64,000 bases of DNA from PLanc-01 sp034678485 (GCA_034678485.1 JAXDBU010000128.1:10431-74430), one strand, 5' to 3'. Counted from the first letter of the stretch, positions 16,402 to 25,496 are shown. Program-made: numbers and translations. The notes: generated by a model not told the origin, from the letters alone.

Positions 16402-16552
16402 TGGATGCGAGCATCCACCGGGAGTTGCCGACTCCCGCTCCTCTGCATTTCATTCCAGCGCAAAGTCTGCCCTCGACCCAATCGGGGGCGGGAATCCACT
16501 CCCTTGGGTCACGGCCAGTCCCGAGGTTTCTGGATTCCTGCTTTTGCAGGAA
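16402..16552. repeat. three successive hairpins after the sulfur-fusion gene
   Basis: Immediately after the stop are TGGATGC/GCATCCA (16402-16417), then GGGAGT/ACTCCC (16420-16436), and further on TTCCTGC-TTTT-GCAGGAA (16535-16552). The last is the core of a palindrome often repeated between genes in bacterial genomes. Together they lie between convergent genes and could end transcription from both sides, although no long T-run follows. Confidence 0.6.
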
Positions 16553-16584
16553 CGACAGAGTAGTTGACGCATGTCCCGCGAGAG

Positions 16585-17457
16585 TCACACGTCCACGCCG
16601 AAGAGCGTTCGCAGAAGGAAGCCGACGAGGAAGCTGAAGGCTGCCACGCCCAGGCTCAAACCCGCCATCTCCAGGAAGCGGCTCTTGAACGGTTCGCTTC
16701 GCGCGACTGAGATATAGTAGTTGAACGCCGCGATGATCCCGATCGCCGCGACCAGCGTGCAGGCGAGACTGACGAAATAGTTCGCCAGGACCAGGTAGGG
16801 GAAGATCAGGACCAGGACCGTCAGGATGTACGCGACGCCCGTATAGACGGAGGCCTTGAGCGGGTTCTTCGTTGTCTCTTCGGACTTGGTGGACAGGTAG
16901 GAGGAGGCGGCCATGGACAGAGCCGCCGCGATTCCGGTGACGGAACCGGTCAGCGCGATCAGCTTGGCGTCGCGCAGGGCCAGCGTCAGGCCCGCCAGCG
17001 CGCCGGTCAGCTCGACCAGCGCGTCGTTGAGCCCGAGGACCATCGAGCCGGTGTAGCGGAGCCGCTCCTCGTCGAGCATCCCGAGCAGGGCGGTCTCGTG
17101 CTCCTGCTCATCCTTCATGATCGCCTCAGCCTCCGGGATCAGGGCCAGCAGTTGCTCATAGCCGCCTTGGGCCTTGTCTTCGGCGTTCTCCATGAGTTTG
17201 ACGCCGAAGGTGAACCCGAGAATCCGGCTGATCCAGAAGTACTTCGAGATCGCCCAGTGATCCGGAGCCACGTTCTCCTTCGTATAGGTCCGCCACTGCT
17301 CGTAGTGCCGCATCTCGTCGGCAGCGATCCTCTCCAGGACCCGCCGATTCTCTACGGATTTGACCGTGCCGGCCAGTCGGCTGTAGATGTGGTTCTCGGT
17401 GATCTCGACTCGCTGGAAGGCCAGCAGTTTCTGCCGCATCTCCGGACTCAAGTCCAT
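16585..17457 (-). CDS. ferritin-like/VIT1 fusion, membrane-bound iron (manganese) exporter
   Basis: 290 aa. Residues ~1-140 are a ferritin-like/rubrerythrin domain: QRVEITENHIY, DEMRHYEQW and DEQEHETALL supply the carboxylate/histidine di-iron ligands (ExxH motifs). Residues ~145-290 are a VIT1/CCC1 domain with about five membrane segments and the typical GLNDALVELTGALAGLT and S.AASSYLSTKSE segments. This layout is that of MbfA-type exporters that move Fe2+ out of the cytosol. The ATG at 17457 has GGAG eight bases upstream; an ATG six codons earlier (17475) has none. Its position beside the Fe-S block suggests iron homeostasis. Confidence 0.9.
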   Translation of the reverse strand: MDLSPEMRQKLLAFQRVEITENHIYSRLAGTVKSVENRRVLERIAADEMRHYEQWRTYTKENVAPDHWAISKYFWISRILGFTFGVKLMENAEDKAQGGYEQLLALIPEAEAIMKDEQEHETALLGMLDEERLRYTGSMVLGLNDALVELTGALAGLTLALRDAKLIALTGSVTGIAAALSMAASSYLSTKSEETTKNPLKASVYTGVAYILTVLVLIFPYLVLANYFVSLACTLVAAIGIIAAFNYYISVARSEPFKSRFLEMAGLSLGVAAFSFLVGFLLRTLFGVDV

Positions 17458-17587
17458 TCTCTTGCTCCATGGCATCCGTCGTTTGTAGTGACGCCGTGAG
17501 GCGTTATCTTCTCTTCCACGTACGAGAATATGCCCTTACGGGTACACTACGAACGGGCTGCACCTGACGCTGCCGCATCGGGGGCAG

Positions 17588-18580
17588 CTATTCCTTCGCC
17601 CGCTTGTCCAACTTCGTGAAGAAGTCCCGGAGGATGGGGTCTCGATGGACGAAGTTCACGATGCGGATCATGTGCCTGGACTGATCGAAGCTGAACGTGC
17701 AGTTGTCCGTCACGATGGGACTGTGCACGAGGTCCGAGGGCAGCCACCGGTCGTTGACGAGCCACGCGACCGCGGTCATGTCCCACAGGACCTTCGACCA
17801 GGCGAAATGGTCCTTGTGGTAGTCTTTGAAGATGGTCAGCAGGTAGTCGCCGATGGGACCCCGGCCGCCGACGTATCGCTCCATCTCGGGCACGGTCGTC
17901 GTGAAGTGCGTCACGACAGGCGTGCAGGGCAGTTGCACGAGGGGCACGCCGCAGTCGAAGACGACGCGGGAGGCTTTGAGGTCCTGCATGAAGTTGAATT
18001 CCCGCTGGTGTGGCCAGTTGTGCCCGTTGCCGCCCAGCCAGACCACGACGATGTTCCGGATGATGGAAGGCTCGATGAGGATCGCACTGGCGACGTTGGT
18101 GATCGCGCCGACCGCCGCAACGTACAGCGGGTCTTGGGGGCTGCTCTTCTTGGCTCGTTCAATCAGGTCGAGCGCCGCGGGACTGCGCTCGGGCTTCTCG
18201 AGATCGGTGACGTAGTTCGTGCTGCCCTTGAAGACGAAGCCGTCGGGCGACTTGCCGAGCTTGTCCAGGAGTCGCAGGATCTCCTCGTAGCTCTTCTCCA
18301 TCCCGTCGCCGGGACCGCTGGAGCGATTGTTGTGGAACGGCGCTGCATAGATCGCCTGTACATCCAGCTCCGGCGAGATCAGGGCATACACCACGGCAAA
18401 CTGATCGTCGATCTCGTTGTACGTATCGGTATCCAGCACCATCCGCACGGGCCGTTTGGCAGGGGGCCGGAGCATCTCAATCCGCCGGCTCTCCGAGACC
18501 GCTGGGAATTGCTGTCCCATGGTCGATTCTCCCATCACGATCGCGCCCAATGCCAATGCCGCGACAAGTTCCCGTCTCAT
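17588..18580 (-). CDS. exported nucleoside hydrolase-like protein
   Basis: 330 aa. A signal peptide (MRRELVAALALGAIVMG...) precedes the IUNH domain. The calcium-binding signature DTDTYNEIDDQFA (D-x-D-x5-DD) is at about residues 51-63 and the family's VAVGAITNVA counterpart is AAVGAITNVASAI near residue 155. Nucleoside hydrolases split the N-glycosidic bond of ribonucleosides; planctomycetes encode many exported versions whose substrates are unknown. The ATG at 18580 has a perfect AGGAGG; a GTG seven codons earlier does not. Transcribed separately from the ferritin-VIT gene. Confidence 0.9.
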   Translation of the reverse strand: MRRELVAALALGAIVMGESTMGQQFPAVSESRRIEMLRPPAKRPVRMVLDTDTYNEIDDQFAVVYALISPELDVQAIYAAPFHNNRSSGPGDGMEKSYEEILRLLDKLGKSPDGFVFKGSTNYVTDLEKPERSPAALDLIERAKKSSPQDPLYVAAVGAITNVASAILIEPSIIRNIVVVWLGGNGHNWPHQREFNFMQDLKASRVVFDCGVPLVQLPCTPVVTHFTTTVPEMERYVGGRGPIGDYLLTIFKDYHKDHFAWSKVLWDMTAVAWLVNDRWLPSDLVHSPIVTDNCTFSFDQSRHMIRIVNFVHRDPILRDFFTKLDKRAKE

Positions 18581-18634
18581 GATTGTCCTCCTGGGTTCCA
18601 CGTCTTGTAGGGTGTGCTGTGCACACCATACCCG

Positions 18635-19048
18635 CTACGGCTCCGAATCGTTGAAGACTTCGAGATCCTTCTTCTGTTTGATCCATCGCTTGACACGTCC
18701 GACGGAGACGTTCTCATAGTCATCGAAGAGGATTTCGGACCCGTCTTCGTCGAACGAGTCGAAGACGGGCAGAAGACTGGCCAACCCCTCAAAGATCCAC
18801 CTTCCTCTCCGTCCGGTGTCGATGTCACTCCAGTCGTTTTCATCGCTCTTGGCGAGTTTCCCATAGCGTACTGCCTTGCTGTAAGCTTGATTCCTGTCTC
18901 TCGCCTTCAGGACGACAACATTTGACCATGCCTGGCATCTTCGCCGGAGGTTGGAGGTGTCCTCATCCTCGAACTCGAAACGTTCGATGATCGTAGCGAC
19001 CCACCATCCGGTCGGACTCTTGTTCTTTGATGCGAGCTTCCTGCTCAT
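18635..19048 (-). CDS. DUF4288-like protein
   Basis: 137 aa soluble protein. The early WWVATIIERFEFED and the middle segment NVVVLKARDRNQAYSKAVRYGKLA resemble DUF4288, a family with no established role. It is rich in acidic residues (DENDWSDIDTG, DSFDEDGSEILFDDYENV) and ends with a basic helix. It lies 27 bp downstream of a Gfo/Idh/MocA gene in the same direction, so it may share that transcript. A function cannot be proposed. Confidence 0.65.
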   Translation of the reverse strand: MSRKLASKNKSPTGWWVATIIERFEFEDEDTSNLRRRCQAWSNVVVLKARDRNQAYSKAVRYGKLAKSDENDWSDIDTGRRGRWIFEGLASLLPVFDSFDEDGSEILFDDYENVSVGRVKRWIKQKKDLEVFNDSEP

Positions 19049-19075
19049 CAGCGATTCCCTCCGACTGCAAAGTCT

Positions 19076-20425
19076 CTACAGCACTTTTGTCGTTCCCGGC
19101 ATGGCGACGGGGTAGTTGCCTTTATCGTCGGGCATGACCGGGGCGGGGGAATCGAGGGTCCAGGTTTCCATGCCGGGTGCGAGGACGAGCTCTGAGGCCA
19201 TCGCTTCGTCCCAGGTGATTAGCTGGCCGGACTCGGCGGCCATGCGGCCCAGGATGCCCACCATCGCGCCGTAGCAGCATCGCTCGGTCTCGTTGTACGG
19301 CTTGTCCTTGCGGATCGCGTCGAAGAGCAGGTCGTGCTCGACCTGGTATTGGTTCTTCGCCTTGCCCTTGAATTGCCAGATCACGTTTTCCGGCGTCTGG
19401 TTGTAGCCCTTGAAGATGCGAGGATTGCGTTGGCCTTCGCCGAGGACCGCGGAGCCTTTAGCGCCGTGGATGATGTCGCCGAAGAAGCCCCAGCAATTCT
19501 CGATGTGCCGGCCCTGGGCGAAGAGACGCGTGCCGTCGGGGAAGTGGTACTCGACCGCGTAGTGGTCGAAGAGCTGGTCGGGGTTGGTGCGGGTTTGCCT
19601 GCCACCCTGGCCTTGCGCGGAGACCGGCCAGGCGTCCTTGCACCAGCAGCAGACGTCGAGGTTGTGGATCAGCCAGTCGAGGATGAAGCTGCCGTTGGCC
19701 CAGGTGAAGCAGTGGTAATTTCGGATCTGGTGGCCCAGCTCGCTCTCGCCGGGACGCTTGTTGGAGAAGGGGACGATGCCGTGCTCGCGATAGGCCCAGC
19801 AGGTGACGAGGTCGCCGATCAGGCCCTTGTGGAGCTGTTCGATGGCCTCCTCCAGCGGCTTGGAGTGCCGACTCATCAGGCCGCCGGCGATCTTGAGGTT
19901 CTTCCTCTTGGCTTCTTTGCCTGCCTTGAGTACGCGATGGATGCCCGGTGCGTCCACCGCGAAGGCCTTCTCCATGAAGACGTTGCAGCCCTTGGCGACC
20001 GCGTACTCGACGTGCAGCGGCCGAAACGCGGGCGGTGTGGTCAGCAGCACGACGCTGCCGGCTCCGATGCAGTCGATGGCCTTCTTGTAGGCATCCATGC
20101 CGAGGAACTGGCGGTCCTTGGGCACGTCCACCTTATCGGGGAACCGCGATTGCAGACTTTTGAGACTCGCCTGCATCCGGTCGTCGAACACGTCAGCCGT
20201 CGCGACGAGCTTCGTCGGGCCTTGGGTCGAGAGGGCGTTGACCGCGGCCCCGGTGCCTCGCCCGCCGCAACCGACGAGCGCGACCTTGATCGTGTTGCTC
20301 TCGCCCGCATGGGCCCGCACATTGATGGCGCTCGCCAGCGCCGCCCCGGCCAGGACGCCCGACGACTGTTGCAGGAACTCCCGACGGGAGGTGGAACGCT
20401 TACGGTTGTTGTCTTGCAGATTCAT
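19076..20425 (-). CDS. Tat-exported Gfo/Idh/MocA-family oxidoreductase
   Basis: 449 aa. The N-terminus has a twin-arginine signal (TSRREFLQQSSG) followed by AGAALASA. The Rossmann motif VALVGCGGRGTGA starts near residue 49, and the conserved EKAFAVDAPG replaces the usual EKP loop: the normal proline after Lys is Ala here. C-terminal half is the alpha/beta substrate domain (HNLDVCCW). These enzymes oxidise or reduce sugars or inositols with a tightly bound NAD(P). Exported members in planctomycetes frequently accompany DUF1080 hydrolases, and a 3-keto-glycoside pathway has been proposed for such pairs. The substrate is unknown. Confidence 0.9.
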   Translation of the reverse strand: MNLQDNNRKRSTSRREFLQQSSGVLAGAALASAINVRAHAGESNTIKVALVGCGGRGTGAAVNALSTQGPTKLVATADVFDDRMQASLKSLQSRFPDKVDVPKDRQFLGMDAYKKAIDCIGAGSVVLLTTPPAFRPLHVEYAVAKGCNVFMEKAFAVDAPGIHRVLKAGKEAKRKNLKIAGGLMSRHSKPLEEAIEQLHKGLIGDLVTCWAYREHGIVPFSNKRPGESELGHQIRNYHCFTWANGSFILDWLIHNLDVCCWCKDAWPVSAQGQGGRQTRTNPDQLFDHYAVEYHFPDGTRLFAQGRHIENCWGFFGDIIHGAKGSAVLGEGQRNPRIFKGYNQTPENVIWQFKGKAKNQYQVEHDLLFDAIRKDKPYNETERCCYGAMVGILGRMAAESGQLITWDEAMASELVLAPGMETWTLDSPAPVMPDDKGNYPVAMPGTTKVL

Positions 20426-20561
20426 CCGACACCCCTTTCGTAGTCACTCATTGAATGATAACCATCCAGCCGGCTCAGGGCCGCACTTCGAATGCCCCCA
20501 TTATCGCAGTGACATCGACACAATGCAAGTACAAGACGAAAGATGCCGACTCGCTGGACAC

Positions 20562-20617
20562 GGAGTTCGGAGTGCCGCCTTCGGGCGGTCCTCAGAACCG
20601 CGTGAACGCGGAACTCC
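20562..20617. repeat. three-way-junction palindromic element
   Basis: The outer arms GGAGTT (20562-20567) and AACTCC (20612-20617) enclose two perfect small hairpins: CCGCC-TTCG-GGCGG (20575-20588) and CCGCG-TGAA-CGCGG (20598-20611). The first has a UUCG tetraloop, so the RNA form would be very stable. The element sits in a 303-bp gap between divergent genes; nothing else was found in that gap except the ribosome binding site of the downstream gene. Compact cloverleaf-like repeats of this type occur dispersed in bacterial genomes. Confidence 0.7.
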
Positions 20618-20728
20618 AAACGGCCCGGCCCGAGGTGCGTCAATCACAAAGTCCTGGGAGGACAAAGCCTGGATCGATAAGATAATCTTGCATTGAAACC
20701 CCCGATACATGGTCAGTTTGGAGGTCCG

Positions 20729-21316
20729 ATGAACAACATATTCAAGATCGCACAAGAGCATCAGAGAAGAGCATGGGACGTGGTCCGGGAGGCCCGCATC
20801 ATGGAGGCCTGGCAGTCCATAGGAGCACAAATCAACCTGGTCGGCTCGCTGCGGACCGGCCTGCTCATTCGCCACCTCGACATCGATTTCCACATCTACC
20901 TCGACCCGGTCGATCCCGCAATCAGCTTTCAGGCGGTCGCCGCTCTGGCTCGGAATCCCAGGGTCCGACGGATCGCGTACTCTAATTTGCTCGATGCTGA
21001 AGATATGTGCCTGGAGTGGCACGCGTGGTACGAGGACCCGCAGGGGGACACCTGGCAGATCGACATGATCCACATCGCCAAGGCGTCTCGCTACGCGGGC
21101 TACTTCGAGCAGGTGGCCGACCGAATCAACGCCGTGATCGACGAGGAGCAGCGAGACGCGATCCTCTCGATCAAATACGCGATTCCCGATGGGCAGACGG
21201 TCATGGGGGTAAAGATCTACATGGCGGTCATCCGAGATGGCGTGAGGGACTACGGGCAATTCGTCGAGTGGGAGAAACTGCACCCCGAGGAGGGGATCAT
21301 CACCTGGATGCCGTGA
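20729..21316 (+). CDS. Pol-beta-type nucleotidyltransferase-like protein
   Basis: 195 aa. The segment LVGSLRTGLLIRHLDIDFHI near residues 37-56 fits the superfamily signature hG[GS]x9-13Dh[DE]h, giving the two catalytic aspartates, and WQIDMIHI about 65 residues later supplies the third acidic position. The protein has no recognisable partner-binding domain. It might modify a small molecule, RNA or protein; related proteins are often misnamed. ATG at 20729 follows TTTGGAGG; an upstream in-frame start at 20693 lacks a ribosome binding site. It stands alone between the three-way-junction element and a GTCATCCTGA repeat, with no HEPN or toxin partner beside it. Confidence 0.65.
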   Translation: MNNIFKIAQEHQRRAWDVVREARIMEAWQSIGAQINLVGSLRTGLLIRHLDIDFHIYLDPVDPAISFQAVAALARNPRVRRIAYSNLLDAEDMCLEWHAWYEDPQGDTWQIDMIHIAKASRYAGYFEQVADRINAVIDEEQRDAILSIKYAIPDGQTVMGVKIYMAVIRDGVRDYGQFVEWEKLHPEEGIITWMP

Positions 21317-21352
21317 GTGAATTCGAGAGAGTCGCAGTATGATTGCGACTCT

Positions 21353-21453
21353 GTCATCCTGAGGCGCAGCCGAAGGATCTGGGCCAAGAACGAAAGACCA
21401 CTCTCGGTCGCAGGCCAGGTCCTTCACTCCGCTGCGCTTCGTTCAGGATGACA
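21353..21453. repeat. GTCATCCTGA-type palindromic repeat, copy A
   Basis: Begins GTCATCCTGAGGCGCAGCCG and ends with the imperfect reverse complement (CGTTCAGGATGACA), with an internal ATCTGGGCC/GGCCAGGT pairing. It lies between the convergent nucleotidyltransferase and GMP synthase genes, where it could terminate both transcripts. Related copies occur at 38371, 47841 and 62015. Confidence 0.85.
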
Positions 21454-21484
21454 AGCACAATTTGCGAATCTGCCACAGTCCGTG

Positions 21485-22420
21485 TCAGATGTACTCGACC
21501 GTGGCGGGAGGCTTGGGCGTCAGGTCGTACAGACACCGGCTGACGTCCGGGACCTCCGTCGTGATCCGCTGGCAGAGGCGGTTGAGCTGGGTCCAGGGCA
21601 GTTCGGTGGCCGTTGCCTGGCGGGCGTCGATGCTCTCGATGCAGCGGACGACGATGATCTGCCCGAACTCGCGTTTGTTGTTGCGGATGCCGGTAGCCCG
21701 GTCGTTCAGCAATACGGCCAAGTACTGGAAGGCGCCCGTGCCGGCCAACTCCTCTTCCACGATGGCGGTCACCTTGCGGACGGTGGCGAGCCGCTCGCGT
21801 GTGACTTCGCCGACGATGCGGGTCGCGAGGGCCGGACCGGGGAACGGGATACGCGTCGTGACCTGGGCGGGGAGTTCGAGGAATTCGCACACCGCGCGGA
21901 CGTCATCCTTGCGGAGCGTCTTGAGCGGCTCGACGACCGCATAGCCGTAGGCCTCTTTCGTGTCGATGCCGAGCTGCGAGAGGATGTTGTGCTGTCGCTT
22001 GATGCCTGCGACGGTTTCCTCGATGTCGGTCAGGATGGTCCCGTGCATCAGGAATTTGGCGCCGGATTCCTTCACGATCTTGCCGAAGACCTTCGAGTAG
22101 AACGTGTCGGTGATCGCCTGGCGTTTCTGCTCGGGGTCGGTCAGACCCGCCAGGGCGCCCAGGAACTCCTTCTTCGCGTCCACCAGGTCCACGGGGATTC
22201 CCATCCGGGCGAACGTGGCGACGACGTGCTTGGGCTCGCCCTCGCGCATGAGGTCGTTGTCGATGAAGACGGTCTTGAGCCGGTCGCCCAGGGCGCGATG
22301 CCCGAGGACGGTCACGAGAGAGCTATCGACGCCGCCGCTGAGGGCGTTGATGGCGGTGGCCTTGCCGACGGTCTTTCGAATCTGGGAGATCTGTTCTTCG
22401 ACGAATGCCCTGCAGTCCAT
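21485..22420 (-). CDS. guaA: GMP synthase, stand-alone ATP-pyrophosphatase subunit
   Basis: 311 aa. The domain that adenylates XMP and accepts ammonia to make GMP: P-loop AINALSGGVDSSLVTVL near the N-terminus, FIDNDLMREGE, GTILTDIEET..., and the C-terminal dimerisation segment RIPFPGPALATRIVGEVT with YDLTPKPPATVEYI at the end. The glutamine amidotransferase domain that precedes it in typical bacterial GuaA (~515-525 aa) is missing. Here the gene has a clean start (GGAAGGGA before ATG at 22420), as in the two-subunit archaeal enzyme. The partner amidotransferase must be encoded elsewhere, or free ammonia is used. Confidence 0.92.
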   Translation of the reverse strand: MDCRAFVEEQISQIRKTVGKATAINALSGGVDSSLVTVLGHRALGDRLKTVFIDNDLMREGEPKHVVATFARMGIPVDLVDAKKEFLGALAGLTDPEQKRQAITDTFYSKVFGKIVKESGAKFLMHGTILTDIEETVAGIKRQHNILSQLGIDTKEAYGYAVVEPLKTLRKDDVRAVCEFLELPAQVTTRIPFPGPALATRIVGEVTRERLATVRKVTAIVEEELAGTGAFQYLAVLLNDRATGIRNNKREFGQIIVVRCIESIDARQATATELPWTQLNRLCQRITTEVPDVSRCLYDLTPKPPATVEYI

Positions 22421-22586
22421 CCTGTGTCCCTTCCTAACTGGGTGCGTGCCGCCCGAGCGGTGCCCGCTCAGAGGCGAGCCAGTGTATGGGACGACGGAAC
22501 GACTGTCAAGCGACGAGAGACGCATCACCAGAAAATCGCTTGCCAGTACAACTCGCCTGCGACCGTGCGGTACACGCTGTCGCAGC

Positions 22587-23897
22587 CTATACTCCGTTGG
22601 GCACGGCCCAGTGGCCTTCGCGGTAGGTCCGGCGGACCAGGTGGTTCGCCTCTTCGTCGTCTGCGATCTGTTCGGTCGAAGGATCGAAATGCAGGACGCG
22701 ACCCACTCGCGTGGCGATGTTGCCGAGGTGGGCCAGCGTCGCGGACAGATGCCCGGTCTCGATGTCGGCGTTGGGGCGCTGCCCGCTCTTGATGCACTCG
22801 ATGAAGTTGCGGTGGTGCGGCTCGCTGGCGAGTTGTGCGACCATCTTCTCCCCGGGCTCGTTGCGCGGGCCGAAGATTTGCCAGCCGGAATGCTTGCCGA
22901 GGAGCATCATCCCCTTGGTGCCGTAGAAGGTGTTGCCGTTCTCGTGTCCTTCCTGCACGTAGGGAGCCCAGATCCGCTGCTCGTAGATGAGCTGACGCTT
23001 GCCTCGGGTTCCGCCGCTGGGGTACTCGAAGATCACCGTCTGGGTATCGGGGAACTGCTGGTCGTCGTCGAAGAAGTACTTGCCGCCGAGGGCTGCGACC
23101 GTCGAGGGGTGCGTCTGGACACCCAAGCCCCATCGTCCGACGTCGAGGTCGTGCACGCCGTCGTTGCCGATGTCACCCGTGCCGAAGGCGTACCACCATC
23201 GCCAGATGCTCGGCAGGAGATTGGACTGGTAGGGGACGATCGGCGCCGGCCCGACCCAGAGGTCGAAATCCAGGTGTGCAGGCGGATCGGACGGTTTCGC
23301 ATGACCGATGTCTCTTCGCAATTGGCTGTTCCAGACCTTGGCGACGAGGATATCTCCGATGATGCCGTTGTGGAGAAGCTCGATGGCCCGCCGGACGTGT
23401 TCGACGCTGCGGGTCTGCGTGCCCACCTGGACCACGCGGTTGTTTCGCCTCGCGGCTTCGACCATCAGGCGACCCTCGCGGATGTTGTGCGAACAGGGCT
23501 TCTCCACGTAGACGTGTTTACCGGCGTCGCACGCGAGGACCGTCGCCGGGGCGTGCCAGTGATCCGGCGTGGCGATGACCACCGCGTCCACGGCGCGGTC
23601 GTCGAAGATCCGCCGCATGTCCTTCTCCGTCTTGGGCGCCTTGCCCGTTGCGTTCTGGATGGCTTTTGCCGCGTCGGTCAAACGATTGGCGTCCACGTCG
23701 CACACGTAGGCCACCTCGACGTCCTTCTGTGCGGCAAAGGATTTCAGCAGGCCGGACCCATGCCCACCGGGGCCGATCATCCCGAGGATCACTCGCTCGT
23801 TGGCGTCCGCGGCGTGGGACCGCGCCATGGCGAATGCACTGCCGGCGAGGATTACGCCGCTCTGTCGGAGAAACTGGCGTCGATTCGCTGTCGTCAT
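22587..23897 (-). CDS. Tat-exported Gfo/Idh/MocA-family oxidoreductase
   Basis: 436 aa. Twin-arginine-type leader NRRQFLRQSGVILAGSAFA. Rossmann motif LGMIGPGGHGSGLL near residue 39, the conserved VEKPCSHNI with the catalytic Lys and Pro intact, and HDLDVGRWGLGV in the C-terminal domain. It is the second member of this family in the window, but only distantly similar to the one at 19076. The C-terminal SGQRPNADIETGH is typical of planctomycete representatives. The substrate is probably a sugar derivative; this cannot be refined. Downstream (21485) lies GMP synthase, unrelated in function. Confidence 0.92.
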   Translation of the reverse strand: MTTANRRQFLRQSGVILAGSAFAMARSHAADANERVILGMIGPGGHGSGLLKSFAAQKDVEVAYVCDVDANRLTDAAKAIQNATGKAPKTEKDMRRIFDDRAVDAVVIATPDHWHAPATVLACDAGKHVYVEKPCSHNIREGRLMVEAARRNNRVVQVGTQTRSVEHVRRAIELLHNGIIGDILVAKVWNSQLRRDIGHAKPSDPPAHLDFDLWVGPAPIVPYQSNLLPSIWRWWYAFGTGDIGNDGVHDLDVGRWGLGVQTHPSTVAALGGKYFFDDDQQFPDTQTVIFEYPSGGTRGKRQLIYEQRIWAPYVQEGHENGNTFYGTKGMMLLGKHSGWQIFGPRNEPGEKMVAQLASEPHHRNFIECIKSGQRPNADIETGHLSATLAHLGNIATRVGRVLHFDPSTEQIADDEEANHLVRRTYREGHWAVPNGV

Positions 23898-24026
23898 CGT
23901 CCTGACCTTTCCGCAAAAGTGCCACGTCTCACTGCTGCCGACAGCATTATAGCCGGCACTGTCGGGAAGTCGAAGTGTAAAAAGCCAAGGAGGAGCAACC
24001 AGCGTTTGTCTTCGTTGACCGGCCTG

Positions 24027-25397
24027 TCAGCGTGTGTGTTCAGGCGGGTGCGTCAACAGCGCCCCGGCGAGGGCCTCCACGGCGGCCTTGCGGTCCGCTT
24101 GCTTGACGCCGAACATGATGCTGATCTCCGAGGAGCCCTGGTTCATCATCTCGATGTTGATGCCGGCATAGGCCAAGGCGGCGCAGGCTTTGGCCGCCAT
24201 GCCGACCGCGTACCGCATGCCTTCGCCCACGATCATGATCAGGGCCAGGCCGTGCTCGACGGTCACGTCGTCGGCCCGTAGCTCCTGGCGAATGCGATGG
24301 AGGATCTGTCCCTCTTTCTCCGGGGTCAGGCTGGCGCTGCGGAGGATGACCGACATGTTGTCGATCCCGGTGGGGACGTGCTCGAAGGAGAGATGCTCCT
24401 GTTCGAGGATCTGGAGCAGTCGGCGACCGAACCCGACTTCGCGGTTCATCATGTACTTGCTCAGGTAGATCGAGCTGAATCCCCCGGCACTGGCGATGCC
24501 GGTGACCTCACCCTGACGGTACTTGCGCTGGGGGACGACGAGGGTGCCGGGGGCCTCCGGTCGGTTCGTGTTCTTGATGCAGATGGGAACCTTGGCCTGC
24601 ACGGCGGGCACGACCGCTTCGTCGTGGAAGACCCCGAAGCCCGCATAGGACAGTTCCCTCAGCTCGCGGTACGTCAAGATCGCAATGGCAGGGGCGTTTG
24701 GAGCGATCCGGGGATCGATAGCGTACACGGAATCGACGTCTGTGAAGTTCTCATAGACGACCGCCTTTACCGCGGCCGCAAGGATGGAGCCGGTGATGTC
24801 CGAGCCGCCGCGCGGGAATGTGGCCACATGGCCCTTCAACGTGTACCCGAAGAATCCCGGGAAGATCACGATTTCCTTGGTGTCCTTCAGCGTTGCCAGG
24901 CGGTCGTAGGATTCCGGAAGCACCTGGGCGTTGCCGAAGTCCTCGCTCAGGAGCATACCCGCCTCTCGCGGGTCCACATACCGGGCCGGGAAGCCTTGAC
25001 GAGCGAACACCTGGGCGACGAGCTTGGCGCAGTTGTCCTCGCCGGCGGCCTTCATCGTATCCATGAACTGAGCGTCGTTGTCGCAGCGGCCCTCGATCCG
25101 TCGGCGCAGATCACTCTCGATCTCGGTCACGACGCCTGCGTCGAGGTTCAGGTCTCGCTGGATCTCGGCGTATCGGGCCACCACGGCGGCCAGATCGCCC
25201 TCGAACGACTTTTCTGCGATCACGGCGTTCGCCAGCGCAATCAGCAGATCGGTGACCTTGATGTCCTTGGGGTGGCGCTTGCCGGGGGCGGAAACGACAA
25301 CGATTCGTCGAGTGCTGTCTGCTGTGACGATACCGACGACCTTGAGTATCTGTTTGGCGTCGGCGACCGAGGTGCCGCCGAACTTGACGACCTTCAT
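24027..25397 (-). CDS. lysC: aspartate kinase
   Basis: 456 aa, a monofunctional aspartokinase of the III type (kinase domain plus two ACT domains). It phosphorylates aspartate, the first step toward lysine, threonine and methionine. Motifs: KVVKFGGTSVA at the N-terminus, VVSAPGK, FPGFFGYTLKGHVATFPRGGSD for nucleotide binding and IDPRI. The region from about residue 310 carries the ACT repeats (IYLSKYMMNREVGFG and AGINIEMMNQGSSEISIMFGV) for feedback control. ATG at 25397 follows AAGGAG. Monocistronic with its own promoter. Provides precursor for the homoserine branch used by metY, although far from it. Confidence 0.94.
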   Translation of the reverse strand: MKVVKFGGTSVADAKQILKVVGIVTADSTRRIVVVSAPGKRHPKDIKVTDLLIALANAVIAEKSFEGDLAAVVARYAEIQRDLNLDAGVVTEIESDLRRRIEGRCDNDAQFMDTMKAAGEDNCAKLVAQVFARQGFPARYVDPREAGMLLSEDFGNAQVLPESYDRLATLKDTKEIVIFPGFFGYTLKGHVATFPRGGSDITGSILAAAVKAVVYENFTDVDSVYAIDPRIAPNAPAIAILTYRELRELSYAGFGVFHDEAVVPAVQAKVPICIKNTNRPEAPGTLVVPQRKYRQGEVTGIASAGGFSSIYLSKYMMNREVGFGRRLLQILEQEHLSFEHVPTGIDNMSVILRSASLTPEKEGQILHRIRQELRADDVTVEHGLALIMIVGEGMRYAVGMAAKACAALAYAGINIEMMNQGSSEISIMFGVKQADRKAAVEALAGALLTHPPEHTR

Positions 25398-25496
25398 TTT
25401 GACTCCTTGTTCATGCCCCTGCAACTTCGAACCCGTCGCCTTTCACATCTTGCGGCGGATGGCCTCATCACGCGAATCTCGCCCGCATGAAAGGGT

